A program made the translations under genes and the position numbers. Below are positions 39,270 through 46,966 of a stretch of DNA of 64,000 nt, piece by piece. The first letter of the stretch is position 1. The number at the start of each line of letters is the position of its first letter. The notes beneath the pieces are model-generated. The model searched no databases. It was not told the DNA's origin and saw only the letters and a list, made by a program, of their open reading frames with translations. Source of the DNA: CAUJIW01 sp963205175 (GTDB lineage Bacteria; Pseudomonadota; Alphaproteobacteria; Sphingomonadales; Sphingomonadaceae); assembly GCA_041060555.1 (NCBI GenBank), contig JBEUDS010000003.1, one strand, 5' to 3'.

Positions 39270-39758
39270 ATGAGCACAGGCTCGTGGCTGCCCAATCTCT
39301 TTGGCCGAGACCGGCACCCGGTGACCGAATCCTTCGGTTCCCTGCAGCGGGAAATCAACCGTCTGTTCGATGAATTCGGCAGTCTTGCGCCGTGGACGGT
39401 GCCGATGGACAGCGCCGCGCGGGTGGTGCCGAAAATGGATCTGACCGAGGCCGACGGCAGTTTCGTGGTGACCGCGGAGCTGCCGGGTGTCGAGCAGGGC
39501 GATATCGACGTCAAGCTCGCCGACAATGTGCTCACCATCAAGGGCGAGAAGAAGGCGGAAAGCGAGAAGACGGATCAGAATGTTCACCTGGTCGAACGTC
39601 GCTACGGCAGTTTTCAGCGCAGCCTGACCCTGCCGGCGGAGGTGGTGGCCGACCAGGTCAGCGCGCAGTTCGACAAGGGTGTGCTGAAGATCACGCTGCC
39701 CAAGGCGCCGGAAGCCGCCCGGAAGGAAAAGAAGATCGAGATCGGCAGTGCTGCCTGA
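39270..39758 (+). CDS. Small heat-shock protein, Hsp20 family
   Basis: A 162-residue ATP-independent chaperone with an alpha-crystallin domain. VPKMDLTEADGSFVVTAELPGVEQGDIDVKL is the domain entry, and GVLKITLPKAP carries the C-terminal GVL motif. The N-terminal NLFGRDRHPVTESFGSLQREINRLFDEF is typical of bacterial Hsp20. Two starts are possible; GGAGG at 39258-39262 fits the ATG at 39270 better than the ATG at 39264. No heat-shock promoter or RNA thermometer stands out upstream. Confidence 0.9.
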   Translation: MSTGSWLPNLFGRDRHPVTESFGSLQREINRLFDEFGSLAPWTVPMDSAARVVPKMDLTEADGSFVVTAELPGVEQGDIDVKLADNVLTIKGEKKAESEKTDQNVHLVERRYGSFQRSLTLPAEVVADQVSAQFDKGVLKITLPKAPEAARKEKKIEIGSAA

Positions 39759-39792
39759 GCGGCACGGGTGGTCGCGCCCGTGGCGTGGCGAC

Positions 39793-40488
39793 TCAGCTCA
39801 CGGCGTTGCCGTTGGAATCGTACTGGGTCAGGTTGGTGCTGCAGTCGTCCTTGGCCGATGAACCGTCGTCGGTGATGACGCCGAAGCTCAGCGAACGCGG
39901 TGCGTAGCGGGCGATGTGGGTGATGGTCTGCTCGGGGAACAGCACCGAGAAGAACATCGGCTCGAAATGGAAGGAGGCCTGGGCGATGACGGTGATCACG
40001 CCCTCTTCCAGTTCCGTGCCGTCGGGCAGCGTGACGTCCTTGTTGTCGCTGGAGCCGATGACGCTGCTCGCGGCGCCGAAGGCGCCATCGCAGCGCTGCC
40101 AGATGATGGTGTTGCCGATGCTGGGCGCGCCGCCTTTGATCGCGCTGATGAATACCCGGCCGTCGGTCAGGATGTTGTAGGGGTCCGAGATCATGTTGGC
40201 GGACAGGAACAGGTTGCTGATCTGGCTTTCCATCACCCCCACCGGCGACTGGGCGGTCAGGTCGGCCATGGTCTGCGCGACCCGCGCCACCTTCTGGTGC
40301 AGCAGCACGTAACGGGCGCCCTCGACGCCGCCGAGAAACAGCGTCATCGAGATTGGCAGCATCAGGGCGAACTCGACCATCGCCACGCCGCGCCGGTCAA
40401 GTCCCAGCCGCCGGAGCGCCTGACGTCCCGCCCGCAGCGGGCGGGTGAGGGCGAGCGGGAGATGTCGCGCGAAGGTCATGGGGGTCAT
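39793..40488 (-). CDS. TadE-like pseudopilin or surface protein
   Basis: A 231-residue protein with a basic N-terminus, then the TadE prepilin-like motif RRGVAMVEFALMLPIS followed by one hydrophobic helix. TadE-like proteins are minor pseudopilins of the Flp/Tad pilus. The periplasmic or surface part is beta-rich with one possible disulfide (Cys in WQRCDG and KDDCST). It is the third of three co-directional genes of this type, 4 bp after the second TadE. The rest of the Tad machinery is not in the window. Confidence 0.8.
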   Translation of the reverse strand: MTPMTFARHLPLALTRPLRAGRQALRRLGLDRRGVAMVEFALMLPISMTLFLGGVEGARYVLLHQKVARVAQTMADLTAQSPVGVMESQISNLFLSANMISDPYNILTDGRVFISAIKGGAPSIGNTIIWQRCDGAFGAASSVIGSSDNKDVTLPDGTELEEGVITVIAQASFHFEPMFFSVLFPEQTITHIARYAPRSLSFGVITDDGSSAKDDCSTNLTQYDSNGNAVS

Positions 40489-40492
40489 GGCG

Positions 40493-41092
40493 CTACTCGT
40501 CGCAGGTATAGGGTTCGTTGCGAACCACGGTGCTGGCGCGCATGTTGACGATATCCTGGCTGAACATCAGCGGCAGGCCGAGAAACAGGGTCTGTGCCTG
40601 GAAATTGGTGGTGTAGACCACCACGTCGCCCGGTCCGCCGAGATCACCCAGGGTGCCCTGGTCGGGTGACCATTCACCGTCGCCGTTGATGTCCTCGTAG
40701 CTGTCGCCTTCGTCGTACTGGCCGTTGCCATTGACGTCGTTGATCAGCGGTTCCGGCTGGCCGACGCTCTCGAAGCCACCGCGATAGGACCGGACGGTGA
40801 CCGATACCGGCGTGCCGCCGTCGATGAAGGTCTTCATCGAGTCCTTGACGATGTCCTCGATGGTGGACGAGCGGTCGATCATGCAGCCCGACGTCCGGGT
40901 GATCGCCTGACGCGCCGCGTCGCGGGTGACGCTTTCCAGCGTCGCGCGGACGTATGACAGGTAGCCAAGATCGATGGTGCCGAGCACCAGGGTGATGACC
41001 ACCGGGGCGATGATGGCGAACTCCACCATGTAGGCGCCGCGCTGGTCGGCGGCGAGCCGCTTCCAGAAACGCGCTGTCAGGGGGAGGGGCAT
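40493..41092 (-). CDS. TadE-like protein with EF-hand-like calcium loops
   Basis: A 199-residue protein with the TadE N-terminus DQRGAYMVEFAIIAP and one membrane helix. Near the middle are two consecutive loops, DVNGNGQYDEGD and DINGDGEWSPDQG, that fit the DxNxDG calcium-binding pattern of EF-hands and dockerins. Cysteines in SGCMID and YTCDE could form a disulfide. The start at 41092 is chosen because it begins just before the conserved basic-hydrophobic segment. It stands between the TadG gene and the other TadE. Confidence 0.8.
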   Translation of the reverse strand: MPLPLTARFWKRLAADQRGAYMVEFAIIAPVVITLVLGTIDLGYLSYVRATLESVTRDAARQAITRTSGCMIDRSSTIEDIVKDSMKTFIDGGTPVSVTVRSYRGGFESVGQPEPLINDVNGNGQYDEGDSYEDINGDGEWSPDQGTLGDLGGPGDVVVYTTNFQAQTLFLGLPLMFSQDIVNMRASTVVRNEPYTCDE

Positions 41093-41109
41093 CCGCAAGG
41101 TTTCCGTCC

Positions 41110-42993
41110 TTATTTGGTCAGCTGCAACTGCACCAGGTCGACCGCGATCTCCCGGAAGGCGTTCGACAGCTCGGTGGAGTCGGCGGTGTCGTAGAAATAG
41201 CTCTCGGTGGTGGCGCACTGCCTGTAGATGTCCCGCGTGCTCTGGTCGTCGGCTTCGATCTTGAAGGCGATGGTGTAGACGCGGATGCCCGCCTTGCGCG
41301 CCGCCTCGCAAACCTTGAGCAGCCTGAGCGCCATCTGCGCTTCCGCATAGTAGTCGGCGTAGGAAAGCGGCCAGCTGTAGGTGCTGGTATTGGTCTGATA
41401 CTGCGTCAGGTTCTTCTCGAACGGCAGGCGATAGGCGGTGTGATAGCCGTGGCCGATCTCGATGGTGCTGCCGGTTTTCGCCGGGTAAGGGTCGTTGACC
41501 GTGCGATTGCTCAGTCCCAGGCTGTCGGAGGCGCTGATATAATTGATGAAGCCGTCGGTCATCAGGATGATGGCCTCGGTCTCGGGCCGTCCGTCCGGGT
41601 TCTCCGGGGTGATGGACGTGAACAGTTCGGGGTTGCGCAGCATGCGGTAGCCCCAGGTCATGCCGATGTTCGAGTGGGTGCCAAGGCCGGGGTTGATGGC
41701 GTGGTTGTTGTCGTCGATCCAGCTGCTGAGCGTGGTCGGATCGTCACCCCATTGCGGCACGCGGGCCTCGGCGACGCAATCCATGTTGGGCGAGGGGTAG
41801 TTCTTGTTGCCCGTCGGCGACCAGACGACCGGCGCCTTGAAGTAGCTGGAATAGCTCAGCCAGCTGTCGGAACTGCGATAGCGCGCGCGCAGTCGCGACA
41901 CGTTGACATAGGTATTGCCGCCGGAGGTGACGGTGATGGTCCTGCCGGCAAGCCGGTCGGTGCCGTGGTAGTAGGCGATCACCAGCGACGTCCATGGTTC
42001 GCCATCGATCACCGTGTAGTTGGTGCCGCTGATGTTCACCGTCTTGGTCGGCATGGTGTACCAGTTTTCCATGCTGGAGCTGCTCTGGTAGCGGCTCAGC
42101 ATGATCGGGGGGACCAGCAGCGGGCGGATCTTCGGCACGGTGACACCATCGGGTGTGCCGCCGTCGTTGGTGTCGTAGAGGTCGCTCTCCATCACCGTTG
42201 ACGCGCTCGACAGATCGGCGATGGTATCGCCGGCCTCGACGCAGCCGGCCCAGCCGCGCGCGTTGGTCGCCGCGACGTTGGTGAAGCCAGGGATGTCAAC
42301 GAGGTACTGGCTTTTGATCAGGCGGCCGACGTTCACCGAGGTGTTGTAGGGCACGAAGCCGATGGCGATGGTTTCCTGATCGGCGTCCTCGTTGAGGATC
42401 GTGTTGACGAACGACTTGGCGGCCTCGCGCAGCGCCGCGATGCGGCTCTTGCCGCCGCCGGCGTCGCTGGCCGACATGGAGCCGGTGTTGTCGAGCACCA
42501 GTACTGCTTGCAGCGCGCCATAATTGCGGCCGGTTTCCGCCTGTGCCGATGCCGAGATGGGAATCGCCGTGTAGCCGAACAGTTTCATGAACAGGGTCGG
42601 CATGCTGACCCGCGCGGTCACTTCGACGTTGACGGTGTTGGGCAGGGGATCGGGGACTTCCTCGGGCGACTTGTCGAGGTTGAGCAGACTGGTGCCCAGG
42701 TAACCGTCGGGGAAGTTGGCGTTGAAGTACTGGTCGATCTGCGCGTCGCGGGCTTCGGTGGAGGTGGAGTTACGGCCGCCGGCCAGCGCGGCGGCATCGA
42801 CGGCGGCGCTCAGCTGCGATTTCACCAGGTATGCCCGGCCCAGGTCGATGGCGGCACCGGTGGCGGCGACGGTCGGGATCATCGCCACGGCCATCATCGG
42901 CAGGGTGGCGCCACGCACATCACCGAACAGGCGGCGGAGCAGCTGCAGTCTGGCGGCCGAGTGCTTCAGCCGTGTCATCCGGTCCCGGATCAT
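41110..42993 (-). CDS. TadG-like protein with von Willebrand A domain
   Basis: A 627-residue protein with the TadG-type N-terminus (GATLPMMAVAMIPTVAATGAAIDLGRAY) and a helix of about 25 residues. A vWA domain begins near residue 160 with the metal-site motif DNTGS (Asp168, Thr170, Ser172). The ILMTDGFINY segment near residue 490 is a further vWA strand. Such proteins join the Tad pilus to the outer surface or help adhesion. The start at 42993 has GAAGGTGAT upstream. It is the first gene of a three-gene set (TadG, TadE, TadE). Confidence 0.8.
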   Translation of the reverse strand: MIRDRMTRLKHSAARLQLLRRLFGDVRGATLPMMAVAMIPTVAATGAAIDLGRAYLVKSQLSAAVDAAALAGGRNSTSTEARDAQIDQYFNANFPDGYLGTSLLNLDKSPEEVPDPLPNTVNVEVTARVSMPTLFMKLFGYTAIPISASAQAETGRNYGALQAVLVLDNTGSMSASDAGGGKSRIAALREAAKSFVNTILNEDADQETIAIGFVPYNTSVNVGRLIKSQYLVDIPGFTNVAATNARGWAGCVEAGDTIADLSSASTVMESDLYDTNDGGTPDGVTVPKIRPLLVPPIMLSRYQSSSSMENWYTMPTKTVNISGTNYTVIDGEPWTSLVIAYYHGTDRLAGRTITVTSGGNTYVNVSRLRARYRSSDSWLSYSSYFKAPVVWSPTGNKNYPSPNMDCVAEARVPQWGDDPTTLSSWIDDNNHAINPGLGTHSNIGMTWGYRMLRNPELFTSITPENPDGRPETEAIILMTDGFINYISASDSLGLSNRTVNDPYPAKTGSTIEIGHGYHTAYRLPFEKNLTQYQTNTSTYSWPLSYADYYAEAQMALRLLKVCEAARKAGIRVYTIAFKIEADDQSTRDIYRQCATTESYFYDTADSTELSNAFREIAVDLVQLQLTK

Positions 42994-43141
42994 CACATCA
43001 CCTTCTGGTGCCCGGCGGCAGGCGCTTGCCGCCAATCAACGACCGAAGATGCCGTGACAGGATTAACGAAGCGCCAACGGCCATCGTTAACGACGATGGG
43101 TGATGCTGTTAACCTGCTGGAATTGTTATGATACCGTTACG
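42994..43141. promoter_or_regulatory. Promoter region of the Tad set with TTAAC repeats
   Basis: A 148-bp intergenic stretch between the TadG start and the mlaA stop. Three TTAAC copies lie at 43063, 43087 and 43109, spaced 24 and 22 bases. TTAAC is part of the CtrA half site, but no full TTAA-N7-TTAA site is present. Seen by pattern only. Confidence 0.3.
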
Positions 43142-44068
43142 TTATGACAGGCTGTCATCCGCTGCCGCGCCGGTGGCCGTGTCCTGGTCGGGCCGATGTG
43201 GCGACCCGCCGTTGTCGGCGGCCGGAGTCTCCTGCGGAACACTGTCCTCGGCGGCTGGCGTCGTGTCCGGCACGTCGTCGTCGAAGATGTCCTCCTCGTC
43301 CGAGACGGCGGGAACCGCGCCATCAGCGATGTCGAAGGCCCGCTTCTGCCGGTAGGCGGAACGCATCAGCACATAGGGGTCGTCGGAACTCTTGAGCAGC
43401 GGATCGATGGTGTCGACGGCGTTCGCGCGGGCATCAAGGACGCGCGTGCCCAGGTGGGCGTAGCCCGCCTGCTTGCCCAGTTCGTTGGTAATCACGATGC
43501 TCGCCGGATCGCCGATGAATTCGACGACGAAGCCGAGCGCGTCGCGCGGGTTGGACGGGCCGAGGAACGGCAGCACCAGATAGGGGCCCTCGCCGACGCC
43601 CCAGACCGCGAGCGTCTGGCCGAAATCCTCCTCCTGGGCGGGGATGCCCCATTCGCTGGCGCGGTCGGCGAGGCCGGCGAAGCCGATGGTGCTGTTGATG
43701 AGGAAGCGGCCCAGCGACTTCATCATCACGCCCGGTTTGCCCTGCAACAGGGCGTTGGCCATGGTGAAGGGCTCTTGCAGATTGTTGATGGCGTTGGTGA
43801 CGCCCCGGCGCATCGGCGTCGGCGCGACGGCACGGTAGCCCTGGGCGATCGGTTTGAGCAGCAGCCGGTCCACCCCCATGTTGAAGTTGTGCATGGCGCG
43901 GTTGCTGCGCTCGTAGCGATCGACGGTGATGTCGGTGGCGGCGGATGGCGCTGGCGCTGGCGTTGGCGATTCCTGCGCGGCGGCCGGTGTCGCGGCCAAG
44001 GCCAGCGCGAGGGCGACGAGGTGCGGCCTGGGCGACCAGCGTAGGGCACGGGCGGTGGGGACGATCAT
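43142..44068 (-). CDS. mlaA: MlaA (VacJ)-like phospholipid-asymmetry protein, no lipobox
   Basis: A 308-residue protein matching MlaA: RYERSNRAMHNFNMGVDRLLLKPIAQGYR at the start of the mature domain, RFLINSTIGFAGLAD, DFGQTLAVWGVGEGPYLVLPFLGP and GDPASIV. MlaA removes mislocalised phospholipids from the outer leaflet of the outer membrane. The signal peptide (AATPAAAQ, cut near residue 31) has no lipobox cysteine, unlike the enteric lipoprotein. A 50-residue acidic tail, rich in Asp, Pro and Ala, extends the C-terminus. MlaBCDEF are not in the window. Confidence 0.88.
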   Translation of the reverse strand: MIVPTARALRWSPRPHLVALALALAATPAAAQESPTPAPAPSAATDITVDRYERSNRAMHNFNMGVDRLLLKPIAQGYRAVAPTPMRRGVTNAINNLQEPFTMANALLQGKPGVMMKSLGRFLINSTIGFAGLADRASEWGIPAQEEDFGQTLAVWGVGEGPYLVLPFLGPSNPRDALGFVVEFIGDPASIVITNELGKQAGYAHLGTRVLDARANAVDTIDPLLKSSDDPYVLMRSAYRQKRAFDIADGAVPAVSDEEDIFDDDVPDTTPAAEDSVPQETPAADNGGSPHRPDQDTATGAAADDSLS

Positions 44069-44148
44069 CCGGGCGGTCCTCAGGGCAATGCGATACGGGA
44101 GGTGATGAAAAGCTATGCGTCGACAGGTGTCGCCAATTGGTAAAGCCG

Positions 44149-44448
44149 TCAGGCGACGGATTCGCCGGCGCGCAGCCGTTCATGGTGGCGGATCACTTCC
44201 TCGATGATGAAGCGGAGAAACTTCTCCGAAAACTCGGGGTCGAGATTGGCTTCCTGGGCCAGCCGGCGCAGGCGGGCGATCTGGGCGCCCTCCCGGCCGG
44301 GGTCGGCGGCCGGCAGGCCGGCGCGGGCCTTGTAGGCGCCGACCTTCTGGGTCACCTTGAAGCGTTCGGCGAGCATGAACACCAGCGCCGCGTCGATGTT
44401 GTCGATGCTTTCGCGATAGGCGGCCAGTGTTTCGTCGGTCGTGCTCAT
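44149..44448 (-). CDS. Chorismate mutase, AroQ type
   Basis: A 99-residue all-helical protein (RESIDNIDAALVFMLAERFKVTQKVGAYKA, then GREGAQIARLRRLAQEANLDPEF) matching monofunctional AroQ chorismate mutases, which convert chorismate to prephenate. The ATG at 44448 has GGAAG upstream. It runs opposite to the polyprenyl synthase gene, sharing a 150-bp divergent interval. The residues fit the family, but the active site was not modelled. Confidence 0.88.
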   Translation of the reverse strand: MSTTDETLAAYRESIDNIDAALVFMLAERFKVTQKVGAYKARAGLPAADPGREGAQIARLRRLAQEANLDPEFSEKFLRFIIEEVIRHHERLRAGESVA

Positions 44449-44598
44449 GCGTCTTCCTGCCGGTTGCGGCAAACAGCCACGCGTGCGGCCTTGCCTCTTG
44501 TTTCTCAATGTCTTTGCGGCGAATCGTTGTTCCGCGCGCGACCAATGCTGGCGCAAAGCCCGCATCGCCGCTAGAGATGTCGCCAAAGGAGTATCGGT

Positions 44599-45618
44599 GT
44601 GAGCGCGACCATTCAACCCCTGCGTCCCCAAGGGGTGGGACAACCGGGTATCGACCGGCTGATGGCCCTGGTCTCGGCCGACATGGCGTCGGTCAATCAG
44701 GCGATCATTGACCGCATGCAGAGCCCGGTCGCCCTTATCCCGGAGCTGGCGGGTCATCTCATCGCCTCCGGCGGCAAGCGGCTGCGGCCGATGCTGACGC
44801 TCGCCTGCGCCCGCCTGCTGGGCTACGAGGGCACGCGCCATCATAAGCTGGCGGCCTGCGTCGAGTTCATCCACACCGCCACGCTGCTGCATGATGATGT
44901 GGTCGACGGTTCCGACCTGCGGCGTGGCCGCAAGACCGCCAACCTGATCTGGGGCAACCAGCCCAGCGTGCTGGTGGGCGACTTCCTGTTTTCCCGCTCG
45001 TTCGAACTGATGGTGGAGGATGGCAGCCTGCGGGTGCTGAAGATCCTCAGCCGGGCCTCGGCCGTCATCGCCCAGGGCGAGGTGGACCAGCTCACCACCG
45101 CCCGCCATGTCGAGACCACCGAGGATCGCTACCTGGAGGTCATTACCGCCAAGACGGCGGTGCTGTTCGCCGCCGCCTGCCAGATCGCCGCTGTCGTCGC
45201 CGAGCGCGACGAGGCCACGGAGACGGCGCTGGAAACCTATGGCCGTTATCTCGGCATTGCCTTCCAGCTGGTGGACGACGCGCTCGACTATGCCTCGGAC
45301 GCCGCCACCATGGGCAAATCGGCGGGCGACGATTTCCGCGAGGGCAAGATCACCCTGCCGACCATTCTCGCCTACCAGCGCGGCAGCGAGGAGGACCGCA
45401 CCTTCTGGCGCCGGACGCTGGGCCGGCTGAAGCAGGAGGACGGCGATCTGGAACGTGCCATCGCCATGATCACCCAGGTTGGCGCCATCCGCGATACGCT
45501 GGAGCGCGCCCGCCACTATGGCGCCCGCGCCAAGGACGCGCTGGCCGGCTTCCCCGACAATGCCGCCAAGGCGGCGCTGATCGAGACCGTCGACTTCGCC
45601 ATCGCCCGCGCTTTCTGA
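44599..45618 (+). CDS. ispB: Polyprenyl (octaprenyl-type) diphosphate synthase
   Basis: A 339-residue trans-prenyltransferase. The first aspartate-rich motif is in LLHDDVVDGSDLRRG and the second in LVDDALDYASD, with GGKRLRPML near the start. It builds the long isoprenoid tail, probably of ubiquinone, which complex I uses; the chain length cannot be read from sequence. It starts with GTG at 44599. Chorismate mutase lies on the other strand next to it. Confidence 0.9.
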   Translation: MSATIQPLRPQGVGQPGIDRLMALVSADMASVNQAIIDRMQSPVALIPELAGHLIASGGKRLRPMLTLACARLLGYEGTRHHKLAACVEFIHTATLLHDDVVDGSDLRRGRKTANLIWGNQPSVLVGDFLFSRSFELMVEDGSLRVLKILSRASAVIAQGEVDQLTTARHVETTEDRYLEVITAKTAVLFAAACQIAAVVAERDEATETALETYGRYLGIAFQLVDDALDYASDAATMGKSAGDDFREGKITLPTILAYQRGSEEDRTFWRRTLGRLKQEDGDLERAIAMITQVGAIRDTLERARHYGARAKDALAGFPDNAAKAALIETVDFAIARAF

Positions 45619-45715
45619 GTCCCTGGCTCCCCGACTGGGCGTGACGGCTGGACATCAGGCTGCCATTCTGCTGTGTTAACCCTGTTTGAGGGGTTCAAGC
45701 GACAGGAGGGGTGTC

Positions 45716-46735
45716 GTGGCGACAAGGGTTGCGTTGTTCCGCCGGATCATCTGGCCGGCGAGGGGCGGGCTGTTTGCCATCATCGGCTCGGCGACCGGGT
45801 TGTTCGGCGACATGGTGGGGTTCTTCACCGAGTTTTTCAGCCCCACCGTGCTGATGGTGCTGTTCGCCGGCCTGGCGCTGGTGGCGGCGCTGCTATGCTT
45901 CCAGCGGGCGCTGATGGTCGATCCGTCCAATGACGAGGCGGTGTCGGCGGTGGTCGACTGTCAGGTCTGCGACGCCTTCCGTTTCGGTCTGTTCGCCACC
46001 GGCGCCTTCATGCTGCTGATGCTTGTCGGGCAAGGACAGTCGGCGACCGAGATGGTGGGGCGCCGGCTTGGTCTGATCGAGGCTGATGTCACTGAAATCC
46101 GTGACAATGTGCGCGATCTTCACGAAGGCGCGCAGGCCGCCATGGTGATCCGCAATCCGCGCACGCCGGCGGAGCTGTTCAGCAACGCCTGGGTCTACAC
46201 CCACGTCCGTCGCGATACCGACCAGGCCTGGAAAACCCTCGGGAAGCTGTATGACGACGAGGCGCCGCGGATGATGGATGCCGCCGATCTCTATGTCACC
46301 GTCGGGCGAACCGTGCTCGGCCCGGCGCCGCTGCAGGCGGAGCTGGTGCGGCTCGGCCGGGCCAAGCGCGATGCCACCCTGCTGGTGCTGGCGGCCCGCA
46401 ACGCCGCCACCGAGGCGGAAGCCGACAGTCTGCTGGCGGAGGCGCGCGGCCTCGACCCGGCGCTGCCCTTCGCCCACTGGGACCCGCTGGTCACCCGGGT
46501 GCGGGTGCGGCCGAACCCCGACCCGATGGCGCAGGTACGGATGCTGGAGGCGCGCAAGGCGGCGATCGAGACCTTCATCCGCGAGTATTCGGCCCACCCG
46601 CCCGGTCGCTGGTTCTTCATGCCGCAGTATCAGGGCGACTATCTCACCATGGCCCGCAGCCTGGTCGACAGCCTGACCACCCAGATCGACACCTTCCGCA
46701 AGATCGCCGCCGGCAATCCGGGGCGGGTGCGCTAG
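45716..46735 (+). CDS. Membrane protein of unknown function
   Basis: A 339-residue protein with two or three predicted helices in the first 120 residues (around 17-36, 41-62 and 90-112) and a long soluble C-terminal part. Near residues 124-142 it has a short amphipathic helix (EADVTEIRDNVRDLHE). No catalytic motif is recognised. It starts with GTG at 45716 after AGGAGG. It stands alone between ispB and hrpB, so no partner is suggested. Confidence 0.6.
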   Translation: MATRVALFRRIIWPARGGLFAIIGSATGLFGDMVGFFTEFFSPTVLMVLFAGLALVAALLCFQRALMVDPSNDEAVSAVVDCQVCDAFRFGLFATGAFMLLMLVGQGQSATEMVGRRLGLIEADVTEIRDNVRDLHEGAQAAMVIRNPRTPAELFSNAWVYTHVRRDTDQAWKTLGKLYDDEAPRMMDAADLYVTVGRTVLGPAPLQAELVRLGRAKRDATLLVLAARNAATEAEADSLLAEARGLDPALPFAHWDPLVTRVRVRPNPDPMAQVRMLEARKAAIETFIREYSAHPPGRWFFMPQYQGDYLTMARSLVDSLTTQIDTFRKIAAGNPGRVR

Positions 46736-46748
46736 TCGCCGGTCGTCG

Positions 46749-46775
46749 CCGCCGCGCGCATTTCCGGCGCGGCGG
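46749..46775. terminator. Hairpin after the unknown membrane gene, no T run
   Basis: Arms CCGCCGCGC (46749-46757) and GCGCGGCGG (46767-46775) with a 9-base loop, 14 bp after the stop. It is probably Rho-assisted or an mRNA end. The following 190 bp hold a TATAAA near 46887 but no gene. Confidence 0.4.
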
Positions 46776-46966
46776 TGGGGGTGGTCGGGCGGCATCGCCG
46801 CTGGCGGCCGTGTGGGCCTGCTGGAGCGCGATGGGGTGTTCTGGCTACCTCCCTACGGAAATCGTCAAAACCCTTCTGTAATAGGCTATAAACGCGCCTC
46901 TGGGGCATATTGTGTGGCGGGGTGGCGTCGATTGCCAGCGCGCGGCCGATCTGGCATGGCAGCGGC

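Noticed and set aside
43063..43112. Three TTAAC copies before the Tad genes taken as a full CtrA site
   Set aside because: Spacings of 22-24 bases do not fit TTAA-N7-TTAA; kept only as a weak feature note.
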